From: REEB95 sp963810055
Lineage (GTDB): Bacteria > Pseudomonadota > Alphaproteobacteria > ATCC43930 > CGMCC-115725
Assembly: GCA_963810055.1 (NCBI GenBank)
Contig: CAWEME010000012.1
Location: 248,001-312,000 of the forward strand
Length of the DNA stretch: 64,000 nt
Reading direction: 5' to 3'
Of this stretch, positions 1 through 6,948 are shown in pieces. Below the pieces are notes generated by a model that made no database searches, was not told where the DNA came from, and saw only the letters and a program-made list of their open reading frames with translations. The stretch's first letter is position 1; every line of letters begins with the position of its first letter. Both the position numbers and the translations under genes were made by a program.

Positions 1-149
1 AGGCCCGCGATCAGGTTGAAGGTGGTGCTCTTGCCCGAGCCGTTGGGGCCGATCAGGCCCAGAATCTCGCCCGCCCCGACCGCGAAGGAAACCTGGTTGA
101 CCGCCAGGAAGCCGCCGAAGCTCTTGCTCAGCCCCTCAACCTTAAGCAA
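1..149 (-). CDS. Branched-chain amino acid-type ABC transporter ATPase (LivG-like), 5' part only
   Basis: This is the first 49 codons of an ABC ATPase; the rest lies beyond the window edge. The Walker A motif GPNGSGKST is at residues 34-42, in the spacing and sequence context typical of LivG subunits, which power uptake of branched-chain amino acids, amides or aromatic acids. No ATG is available in this frame: a TGA precedes it, so translation probably starts at TTG 149, sixteen bases after the stop of the binding-protein gene. That tight spacing places it in one operon with that gene. The substrate is not determinable; the divergent gentisate dioxygenase makes an aromatic or organic acid possible. 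Confidence 0.85.
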   Translation of the reverse strand, partial: MLKVEGLSKSFGGFLAVNQVSFAVGAGEILGLIGPNGSGKSTTFNLIAG

Positions 150-164
150 CCGGACGGACCCGCA

Positions 165-1493
165 TCAGGCCGCGTAGGGGTTGGTCTTGGGCAGCGGCAT
201 CACCGCGTTGGCGGTCTTGATCTTGTCCGGCCAGACGATGGTTTCGGATGTGCCGAAGGCCTGGGTGACGCAGGCGGCGGCGCGCAGATTCTGGCCCGAA
301 ACCTCGTTGCCGGGCGGCGCGAATTTGACGCCGTAACCCTGGATGGTGCCGCCTTCGGGAATGTCGAGCTCGAGCGCCGCCTTCTGGATCGCCGCGGGAT
401 GGGTTCCGCCGAATTTGGCGATCGCGACCGGCATCACCTTCTGCAGCAGAATCCAGCTCTGGTTGAAGCCCATCGAGACATGCGGCGGCACCGAGGTGTT
501 GCCGGACGCCTTCTGGTAACGCTCGACCATGATCTTGACCAGGTTCGACAGCTCCGGCGACAGCGCGCCGGGCTTCAAGGTCTGCGCCGCGACCGGGTCG
601 ACGTTGAGGAAATAGTCGAGGTCGGAGCCGAAGGTTTCCTTGAGCTTGTCGCGCTGGCTGTAGCCGGCGCCGTGGCCGATCAGCATCTTGAACTTGAGCC
701 CGGCCTCGCGCGCCTGGCGCAGGAACAGCGTGATGTCGGGGTTGTAGCCGGTGTGCAGGATCACGTCGGCGTTGGCCTGCTTGAGCTTGGTGACGAGCGA
801 GGACAGATCCGAGGTGGTGGCCGAATAGGCCTCGTTCACGATGATCGGGATGCCGGCTTCCTTGGCGTGGATCTCGTCCGCCGCGCCGGTGTCGGTGCCG
901 TAAGGCCCGTCCTCGTGGACGATCGCGCATTTGAGGTTCTTGGGATCGATGCCGAGCTGCGCCTTCGAATGCTCGTTGAGGAAGGCGATGGCCGCGGCGC
1001 CGTAGAGGTCGGCGGTCACGCCCGCGCGGAAGGTGTAGGTCAGGTTCTGGCCCTTGAGCACCTTGGTGGCGACGGCGATGGTGATCCACAGGATCTTCTT
1101 CGCCTGCTCCATCTTCTGCGCCAGCGGCACCGCCTCGGGACTCGCATAGATGCCGAGAATGGTGTCGACCTTCTCCTCGCTGATGAGGCGTTCGGCCTCG
1201 TTGAGGGCGACGTCGACCTTGCTCTGCGCGTCGCCCTTGACCGGCTCGATCTTGTACTTGCCGAGCACGCCGCCGCGCTCGTTGGTGAGGTCGATGGCGA
1301 TCTGGGTCCCGATCGAGCCCGGCACCGAGCCGGCGCCGGTGAAGGGGCCGCTCAGATCGTAGAGCACGCCGATGCGGATGGGCGAGGCGACCGATTGGGC
1401 GAAGGCGCGCGAACCCGCAAGGGGCCCGGCCGCGGCCAGCGCGGCGGTGGCCGCGGAATATTTGAGCACGGATCGGCGTGAAGTCTTGGACAT
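165..1493 (-). CDS. Periplasmic substrate-binding protein of a branched-chain-type ABC transporter
   Basis: A 442-residue receptor of the Leu/Ile/Val-binding (Peripla_BP_6) family that would deliver ligand to the LivG-type transporter encoded just downstream. The N-terminus has a twin-arginine signal (RRSVLK at about residues 6-11), then a hydrophobic Ala-rich stretch and AFAQS, so export by Tat is likely. The mature part opens with IRIGVLYDLSGPFTGAGS, the usual family start. ATG 1493 is preferred over an upstream in-frame ATG because GGGAGG lies just before it and the signal peptide begins there. The ligand is unknown. It is transcribed away from the gentisate dioxygenase gene. Confidence 0.88.
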   Translation of the reverse strand: MSKTSRRSVLKYSAATAALAAAGPLAGSRAFAQSVASPIRIGVLYDLSGPFTGAGSVPGSIGTQIAIDLTNERGGVLGKYKIEPVKGDAQSKVDVALNEAERLISEEKVDTILGIYASPEAVPLAQKMEQAKKILWITIAVATKVLKGQNLTYTFRAGVTADLYGAAAIAFLNEHSKAQLGIDPKNLKCAIVHEDGPYGTDTGAADEIHAKEAGIPIIVNEAYSATTSDLSSLVTKLKQANADVILHTGYNPDITLFLRQAREAGLKFKMLIGHGAGYSQRDKLKETFGSDLDYFLNVDPVAAQTLKPGALSPELSNLVKIMVERYQKASGNTSVPPHVSMGFNQSWILLQKVMPVAIAKFGGTHPAAIQKAALELDIPEGGTIQGYGVKFAPPGNEVSGQNLRAAACVTQAFGTSETIVWPDKIKTANAVMPLPKTNPYAA

Positions 1494-1788
1494 ATTCCCT
1501 CCCGGAATTGCGCGGCCGCGCGGCCGCGATTGTTGACGGACCGTCGGTTTGTCCCGGCCCTTCGCTTTGGCCAAGAGTGTTGGTCAAGAACGCATTTCTG
1601 TCAACGCGCGCCCGGCCGGCGGGAAGGCGGTCGAGGGCAGGCGCCCGGCGGGCGGTTGCCGCCGCGGTCAAAACCGGCTTTTGCCAGGGCTTTCAATCTC
1701 TTGGCATAAGGCCGCAAGGCCTTGAATGAGCCGGGGCGGCAGGCCAATATCGGCCGGGGGAAACCGGTTGAATCGAGGAACGCCGATC
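1494..1788. promoter_or_regulatory. Divergent intergenic region between the ABC operon and gentisate dioxygenase
   Basis: 295 bases separate two divergently transcribed genes and must contain both promoters. A GC-rich inverted repeat (GCGGCCGCGCGGCCGC, around 1512-1527) lies close to the binding-protein start. I see no convincing -35/-10 pair or regulator operator, and short open frames here look like chance. Confidence 0.35.
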
Positions 1789-2853
1789 ATGGACACCAGC
1801 GCCTTGGCCCACACCGTCAACCGCGAGGCGGAGAAGGGCCGGCAGGAGTTCTACGGCCGCGCCGTGACGCAGAACCTGGCGCCGTTGTGGCGCGTCCTGG
1901 GCTCGATCGTCACCGACGAGCCGGTGACGCCGGTCAAGGCGACGATCTGGAAATACCGGGAGGTCCGCCCCTATCTGATGGAGGCGTGCAAGATCATCTC
2001 CGCCGCCGAGGCCGAGCGCCGCGTGATGATGCTCGAGAACCCCGGCCTGCCCGGCCAGGCCTGCATCACCCACAGCCTGTTCGCCGGCTTGCAGATCATC
2101 CTGCCGGGTGAGATCGCGCCCGCGCACCGCCACGTCGCCTCGGCGCTCCGCTTCATCATCGAGGGCAAGGACGCCTACACCGCCGTCGCCGGCGAGAAGA
2201 CCTACATGCGGCCGGGCGATTTCATCATCACCCCGTCCATGACCTGGCACGACCACGGCAACGAGGGCACCGGACCGATGGTGTGGCTCGACGGGCTCGA
2301 CGTGCCGATCGTCAACATGATGGATGCGAGCTTCCGCGACGGCTACCCCGAGCCCAGCCATCCGGTGACGCGGCCCGAGGGCGCGGCCGACGTCGAATTC
2401 GGCAGCAACATGCTGCCGATGGACCAGGAACTCGGCTCGCAGACCTCGCCGGTCTTCAACTATCCCTATGCGCGCACGCGCGAGGCGCTAGAGAAGCTCC
2501 GCCGCTTCCACCCGGCCGATCCGTGCCACGGCTTCAAGATGAAATACATCAACCCGGCGACCGGCGGCTGGGCGATGCCGACGATCTCGACCTGGATGCA
2601 GCTTTTGCCCAAGGGCTTCAAGACCCGGCCCTATCGCTCGACCGACAGCACCGTCTTCGCCGTGGTCGAGGGGAATGGCTCCAGCACCATCGGCGGCCAG
2701 AGCTTCGCCTGGGAGAAGCACGACATCTTCGTCGTGCCGAGCTGGCATTTCGTCGAGCACTTGGCCGGCGAGGACGCGGTCCTGTTCGGCTTTTCGGACC
2801 GGGTCTGCCAGGAAAAGCTCGACTTCTTCCGCGAGCAGCGGGGCAACGCCTAA
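1789..2853 (+). CDS. gtdA: Gentisate 1,2-dioxygenase
   Basis: A 354-residue bicupin enzyme that opens the ring of gentisate (2,5-dihydroxybenzoate) to maleylpyruvate using Fe(II) and O2. The first cupin contains the metal-ligand region PAHRH (His113, His115) and WHDHGN (His154, His156); the second cupin, in the C-terminal half, contains the WHFVEH segment. Length matches the family. An upstream in-frame ATG at 1726 exists, but ATG 1789 has GAGGAA at the right distance and gives the usual N-terminus. It stands alone on the plus strand, with no maleylpyruvate isomerase or hydrolase next to it, so the rest of the pathway must be elsewhere. Divergence from an ABC operon suggests coupled uptake and degradation, which is an inference. 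Confidence 0.92.
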   Translation: MDTSALAHTVNREAEKGRQEFYGRAVTQNLAPLWRVLGSIVTDEPVTPVKATIWKYREVRPYLMEACKIISAAEAERRVMMLENPGLPGQACITHSLFAGLQIILPGEIAPAHRHVASALRFIIEGKDAYTAVAGEKTYMRPGDFIITPSMTWHDHGNEGTGPMVWLDGLDVPIVNMMDASFRDGYPEPSHPVTRPEGAADVEFGSNMLPMDQELGSQTSPVFNYPYARTREALEKLRRFHPADPCHGFKMKYINPATGGWAMPTISTWMQLLPKGFKTRPYRSTDSTVFAVVEGNGSSTIGGQSFAWEKHDIFVVPSWHFVEHLAGEDAVLFGFSDRVCQEKLDFFREQRGNA

Positions 2854-2935
2854 AGCGGACAACGCCTAAGCCGGCCTTCGCTAAAGTTTTTTGATTTGCG
2901 CGCGTTCCGCGCGCGGGGGCGGCAACGCCTAAAGC
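2842..2935. repeat. Short direct repeat flanking a GC hairpin
   Basis: GGCAACGCCTAAAGC occurs at 2842-2856, across the stop codon of the dioxygenase, and again at 2921-2935; a shorter CAACGCCTAA lies near 2860. Between them is a perfect hairpin GCGCGCG-TTC-CGCGCGC (2898-2914) preceded by TTTTTTGATTT. There is no T-run after the stem on either strand, so it is not a standard terminator. A similar hairpin with a similar AT-rich lead-in lies at 39640-39675. Confidence 0.6.
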
Positions 2936-3148
2936 CTAAAGCGGCTTGTGCGGCGCCTGGTAATGCTGCGCGACATAGCAGGCGCCGGTGCCGAGATCGG
3001 CGCAGCCTTGCTGAGTGGCCATGTCGTCCCAGTTGAGGGCGAGGCGGTCTTCCAAATGGGCGGATTGGGCGTTGCTCATGGGATGGCTCGCCAGCACCGC
3101 GCAGGTGACCAGCAACGCACCCAGGACATTCAATAAATCGCTCTGCAT
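2936..3148 (-). CDS. Small secreted hypothetical protein
   Basis: A possible 70-residue protein I do not recognise. It has a plausible signal peptide: a short N-region, a hydrophobic run LLNVLGALLVTCAVLA, then a region ending MSNAQS. The mature part is about 40 residues with two cysteines (QQGCADLGTGACY) that could form a disulfide. The start ATG 3148 has CGGGAG about ten bases upstream. It is isolated between the dioxygenase and the ABC operon, and its stop overlaps the repeat region at 2842-2935. It may be a real small exported protein; chance coding cannot be excluded. Confidence 0.45.
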   Translation of the reverse strand: MQSDLLNVLGALLVTCAVLASHPMSNAQSAHLEDRLALNWDDMATQQGCADLGTGACYVAQHYQAPHKPL

Positions 3149-3266
3149 GAGCCGAACTCCCGCCGGCTTCCGCCGGCCCGTAAATCGCGCCCTTACGGCT
3201 CATGATCTAATCACGCCGCGGTTAAGCGGTAGTAAAATAGAGTTAACAAAAGATTGCGGCGTGCCC

Positions 3267-3363
3267 GCGTAGCTCGTGCGTAGCCCGTTAAGGGCGAAGC
3301 AAACCAAAGGCGTCGCTCCATCAGAGCGCAGCCAAACAAATAAGGGCGAAGCAAAACAAAGGC
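3267..3363. repeat. Intergenic copies of the GCGTAGC...GCGAAGC palindromic repeat
   Basis: This intergenic stretch has GCGTAGC at 3267-3273 and 3278-3284, then GCGAAGC at 3294-3300 and 3346-3352. TAAGGGCGAAGCAAA is present twice (from about 3289 and 3341), each time followed by CAAAGGC. The same end sequences recur at 5961-6050, 51317-51385 and 58191-58320. It lies downstream of the permease gene that ends at 3372. Confidence 0.6.
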
Positions 3364-3371
3364 CTAGCCGG

Positions 3372-4154
3372 TCAGCGGCCTTTCACGCGCAAGCAGCGGT
3401 CAATCGCGCCGTTCACCAGCGTCACCAGCACGAATATCACCGCCAGCACGGCATACATCTCGGCGATGTCGAAGCGGCCGTAATCCTGCATGATGAGGAA
3501 TCCGAGGCCGCGATTCGACATCTTGATCTCGCTCAAGAGCGTGCCGATGATCGCGACGCCGAGACCGAGGCGCAAGCCGGTGGCGATGGGCGGCAGCAGC
3601 GCCGGCAGGTAGATCTTGCGGATGGTCTGGGCCAGGGTGAGCTGGAAGCTGCGCCCGACGCGCAATAGCACCGGATCGACCTGGCGCACGCCCGCGATCA
3701 CGCTCAAGACCATCGGGAAGAAGCAGGACAGCGCGCCGATGGCGACCTTCGAGCCGGGGCCGATGCCGAACATCACCATGAACACCGGCAGGAAGATGAT
3801 CTTGGGCGCGGGCGCGAGATACTGCAGATAAGGCTCGAAGGCCTTACCGGCGAAGCGGCTGGCGCCCAGCGCGAGACCCACGGCGATCCCGGATGCGACG
3901 CCGATCGCCATCGCCGCCGCCACTTCCAGAACCGTGACGCCGAGATTGTAGTAGAAGGCGGGCATGAGGAAGAGATCGAGCGCGGCGCGCGCGATCTTGA
4001 AGGAAGAGGGCAGCGCGGCCGCGTAGAACCATCCCGACCGCGCCGCGCCCTCCCACAACGCCCAGAGCAGGAACACCGTCGCGGCGCGGATGAGCGTCAC
4101 CAGTCCGTATCGGCCGCGCGAGGCCCGCGGCAAGGCCGCCAGAAGCTCAGCCAT
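3372..4154 (-). CDS. ABC transporter permease, NitT/TauT (SsuC/TauC) type
   Basis: A 260-residue inner-membrane permease with about six hydrophobic segments. The cytoplasmic EAA-like loop that contacts the ATPase is visible at LRVGRSFQLTLAQTIRKIYL, followed by PALLPPIATGLRL. The family moves nitrate, taurine, alkanesulfonates, thiamine precursors and related small molecules; which one applies here cannot be told. It is the last gene of the operon and its start overlaps the end of the preceding permease gene by 8 bases (4147-4154), indicating translational coupling. Having two permeases implies a heterodimeric channel. Confidence 0.87.
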   Translation of the reverse strand: MAELLAALPRASRGRYGLVTLIRAATVFLLWALWEGAARSGWFYAAALPSSFKIARAALDLFLMPAFYYNLGVTVLEVAAAMAIGVASGIAVGLALGASRFAGKAFEPYLQYLAPAPKIIFLPVFMVMFGIGPGSKVAIGALSCFFPMVLSVIAGVRQVDPVLLRVGRSFQLTLAQTIRKIYLPALLPPIATGLRLGLGVAIIGTLLSEIKMSNRGLGFLIMQDYGRFDIAEMYAVLAVIFVLVTLVNGAIDRCLRVKGR

Positions 4155-4929
4155 GGGGCCTGAACCACCTTTCGGCCTTGCCGGTCGCCCAGAAGAAGGC
4201 GACGCTGGTCAGGATCACGAACAGGATGGCGCCGAACATCCCCGGCAGTTCCCAGCGCTGGGCGAGATCGTCGATCAACTCGCCCAGGCCGCCGAAGTTG
4301 ATCAGGAACTCGACGCCGACCACGTTGATGAGCGCGAAGATCAGGGCCAGGCGCACGCCGTTGGCGATGGTGGGGACCGCCGCCGGCAGCATGATCTTCC
4401 AGAACAGCGCCGCCGGACCGAGGCCGAAGCTCCGCCCCACATTGATCAGAACGCGCCTGGTGCCGTCGAGCCCCTCCTTGGTCTTCAGCACCATCGCCGG
4501 CAGTCCCGAGAGAAAGCTCATCACCACGATGGTGCCGGTGTTGCGCCCGAAGAGGACGAGGAACAGCGGGTAGGCCACGACCAGGGGCGCTCCGGCGAAG
4601 CCGCCGATCCAGCTTTCATAGGCCAGGCCGGCCAGCTTCTTGCGATGGAGCCACCAGCCCAGCGGAATCCCGACCGCCACGGCGAAGCCCGCGGCCAGGA
4701 AGGTCTCGGCGAAGGTCTGGAGGAAGCGGCGGACCAGTCCTTCCTCGGTGAAAAGCCGGGGGAAGCTGCGCGCGATGTCGGAGGGCGCCGGCGCCAGGAA
4801 TTCGCTGACATAGCCCCACTCCACCGCGCCTTGCCACAGCGCGACCACCGCCGCGATGGTGGCGATGCCGACGAGGACAGGCGCGGCGCGGCGCGCGAAA
4901 CCGGGGGGAGCGCCGTCTCGGGACGTCAT
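4147..4929 (-). CDS. ABC transporter permease, NitT/TauT type (second subunit)
   Basis: A 260-residue permease paralogous to the one encoded downstream. Hydrophobic segments are distributed along the whole length, starting with a first transmembrane helix near residues 13-35. The EAA-like loop reads LINVGRSFGLGPAALFWKIM then LPAAVPTIANGVRLAL. It lies between the binding-protein gene (5016-6074) and the other permease, overlapping the latter by 8 bases. The pair would form the membrane channel for the NitT/TauT-type importer of this operon. Substrate unknown. Confidence 0.87.
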   Translation of the reverse strand: MTSRDGAPPGFARRAAPVLVGIATIAAVVALWQGAVEWGYVSEFLAPAPSDIARSFPRLFTEEGLVRRFLQTFAETFLAAGFAVAVGIPLGWWLHRKKLAGLAYESWIGGFAGAPLVVAYPLFLVLFGRNTGTIVVMSFLSGLPAMVLKTKEGLDGTRRVLINVGRSFGLGPAALFWKIMLPAAVPTIANGVRLALIFALINVVGVEFLINFGGLGELIDDLAQRWELPGMFGAILFVILTSVAFFWATGKAERWFRPHG

Positions 4930-5015
4930 GGAACCCGGCCCGGTTTCCGGACGATGCCGGACGGCCCCTTGATTTCGGCCGGCGTCATCGGGCGGCCGGC
5001 GCGCATGGCGGCCCC

Positions 5016-6074
5016 TTAGGGCTGGCCCGGCTTCCAGACGATGTCGATCATGCCCTTGACGTCGTCGGGCTTCATCGGGTGGTCGATGCGCTTGGCCGCG
5101 AGCGCGTCGTCGAGCGACCGCTGCAAGCCCTTGATCACATAGGGATCGGTCTGCGCCTTGGGGTGGTAGCGCTTGACCGCCGCCGCCGCCAGGTCGCGCG
5201 GAATCTTGTTCTCCTCGGCGTAGTAGTCGATCGCCTTCGGGTCGGAATAGGCCCAGTTGCGCGCCTTGTCATAGGCCTTGGCGAAGCGGACCACCGCGTC
5301 GCGGTTCTGCTGCAACAGATCGAGCCGGACGACGTTGACCCGGATGGTCTGGTCGCGGATCGCCGGCACGTCGTTGCCCGCGGCTATGACCACGGCCTGC
5401 TTGTCCGCGATCTCCTTGAGGACGAAGGGCGGCACGCCCCAGCCGATGTCGATCTGGCCCGACATCACCTGGGTCAGGGTGCCGGGCGGGCTGCCGGTGG
5501 CGACCGGCTTGGCGTCGGTCACGTGGTTGTAGGCGAGCATCGTGTTGAGCACGAGATTCGTGCTCGAGCCCGGCGCCGAGAAGGCGACCGTCTTGCCGTG
5601 CGCGTCCTTGATGCTTTTGATGCCGCTGCCGGCCTTGGCGTACCAGAAGAGGTCGGGGGCGCCGGTCGATTCGGCGCCGATGATGCGGATGGGCGCGCCC
5701 TTGACGTAAAGCGAGATGATGCCGAGCGTGCCGGTGGCCATGGAGAAATCGGCGCTGCCCGAGATCACGGCCTGCTCGTTGTTGGCGCCGCCCTGGCTGA
5801 AGATCTCGTCGATATCGAGGCCCTGTTCCTTGAAGAAGCCCTGCTTGACGCCGAAATCGACGATCGAGGTGTCGAACGCGCCCTTTTGCGGAATCACGAC
5901 CTTGAGGGTTTGCGCCTGGGCGCCGGGCGCAAAGGCCGCCGCCGCAACCAGCGCGAATGCCGCGTAGCGCGTCAAGCGCGAAGCCAAGAACGCGTAGCGC
6001 GTCAAGCGCGAAGCCAAGAACGCGTAGCGCGTCAAGCGCGAAGCCAAGAACGCGCCAACCATGATCTTCCGCAT
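5016..6074 (-). CDS. ABC transporter substrate-binding protein, NitT/TauT (NMT1/ThiY-like), with a triplicated insertion in the signal peptide
   Basis: A 352-residue periplasmic receptor. The mature region starts about TLKVVIPQKGAFDTSIVDFG and continues with a typical NMT1-like fold (GFFKEQGLDIDEI, FSAPGSSTNLV). The N-terminus is odd: after MRKIMVGA the ten residues FLASRLTRYA occur three times in perfect copies, then AFALVAAAAFAPGAQA follows. Removing the repeats restores an ordinary signal peptide, so a 30-bp unit has been inserted in-frame and amplified. The inserted Arg residues break up the hydrophobic core, so export efficiency may be affected. GGGAGG lies before ATG 6074. It forms an operon with the ATPase upstream and two permeases downstream. 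Confidence 0.87.
   Translation of the reverse strand: MRKIMVGAFLASRLTRYAFLASRLTRYAFLASRLTRYAAFALVAAAAFAPGAQAQTLKVVIPQKGAFDTSIVDFGVKQGFFKEQGLDIDEIFSQGGANNEQAVISGSADFSMATGTLGIISLYVKGAPIRIIGAESTGAPDLFWYAKAGSGIKSIKDAHGKTVAFSAPGSSTNLVLNTMLAYNHVTDAKPVATGSPPGTLTQVMSGQIDIGWGVPPFVLKEIADKQAVVIAAGNDVPAIRDQTIRVNVVRLDLLQQNRDAVVRFAKAYDKARNWAYSDPKAIDYYAEENKIPRDLAAAAVKRYHPKAQTDPYVIKGLQRSLDDALAAKRIDHPMKPDDVKGMIDIVWKPGQP
5961..6050 (-). repeat. Three perfect tandem copies of a 30-bp palindromic unit inside a coding region
   Basis: Three identical 30-bp units lie at 5961-5990, 5991-6020 and 6021-6050. Each unit contains an imperfect palindrome with ends GCGTAGCGC and GCGCGAAGC (plus strand). On the coding strand the unit reads as ten codons, FLASRLTRYA, so copy-number change keeps the frame. 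The end sequences match the palindromic family seen at 3267-3363, 51317-51385 and 58191-58320. The copies being identical implies recent amplification. Confidence 0.93.
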
Positions 6075-6120
6075 CCCGAAAACCCTCCCTGTTTGGCCGT
6101 GGTTCCGGCCGCTGTTTTGT

Positions 6121-6930
6121 TCAGTGACGATGGCCGATGGCGGCCTCGTCCTCGCTCAAGCCGATCCTAGCCTCTTCGCGCAAATCCTTCCAGACGCTCG
6201 CGACAAAGTGGCCGAAGGCTTCGGAGCCGAGGATGGCCGAAGAACGCGGGCGTGGCAAGTCGATCTCGATCACGCGCTTGATGCGGCCGGGGCGGAAGGT
6301 CATCACCAGCACGCGGTCGGAAAGCTGCACCGCCTCGGCGATGTTGTGGGTGATGAGCAGCGTGGTCTGTTTCAGCTGCTGCTGGACCTGGAGAACCTTG
6401 TCGCCCAAAAGCAGCCGCGTCTGCTCGTCGAGCGAGGCGAAGGGCTCGTCCATCAGCAGCACCTTGGGCGAGAAGGCGAGCGTGCGCGCCAGCGAGCTGC
6501 GCTGGCGCATGCCGCCCGACATTTCCGAGGGATAGCGGTTCTCGAAGCCTTCGAGCCCCACCAGCCTGACCAGCTCGCGGGCGCGTTTCAAACGCTGGGA
6601 TTTGGCCATGCCGGCGGTTTCCAGGGGAAAGGCGACGTTCTCCAGCGTGGTGCGCCAGGGAAATGTCGATTCCTCCTGGAACACCATGCCGATGGAACGG
6701 TGCGGCCCCTTGATTACGTCGCCGCCGACGGTGACGCGGCCGTCATAGTGGTCGATCAGGCCGCCGATGATGTTGAAGAGGGTGGATTTGCCGCAGCCCG
6801 AGGGGCCGATCACGGACACGAATTCGCCCTGGCGCACCTCGAAGGAGACGTTGTCGAGGGCGAACACCGGCCCTTCGGATGTCGTGAAGCGCTTGGAGAC
6901 GCCTTCGACGGCCAGCAGCGGCGCGGCCAT
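6121..6930 (-). CDS. ABC transporter ATPase, NitT/TauT (SsuB/TauB) type
   Basis: A 269-residue nucleotide-binding subunit. Walker A is GPSGCGKST at residues 42-50, the Q-loop is in GMVFQEESTFPW, the signature reads SGGMRQR, and Walker B with its catalytic Glu is LLMDEPFASLD, followed by the H-loop LLITHNIAEAV. This is the SsuB/TauB pattern. It is encoded between the thiamine-diphosphate enzyme gene and the binding protein, same strand, and would energise the two permeases encoded downstream. About 45 bases separate it from the start of the binding-protein gene. Confidence 0.92.
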   Translation of the reverse strand: MAAPLLAVEGVSKRFTTSEGPVFALDNVSFEVRQGEFVSVIGPSGCGKSTLFNIIGGLIDHYDGRVTVGGDVIKGPHRSIGMVFQEESTFPWRTTLENVAFPLETAGMAKSQRLKRARELVRLVGLEGFENRYPSEMSGGMRQRSSLARTLAFSPKVLLMDEPFASLDEQTRLLLGDKVLQVQQQLKQTTLLITHNIAEAVQLSDRVLVMTFRPGRIKRVIEIDLPRPRSSAILGSEAFGHFVASVWKDLREEARIGLSEDEAAIGHRH

Positions 6931-6948
6931 GATTCGCCCGGCCTGGAG

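Noticed and set aside
5961..6050. CRISPR array from the regularly repeated 30-bp units
   Set aside because: The units are directly adjacent with no spacers, lie in-frame in a gene, and no cas gene is present.
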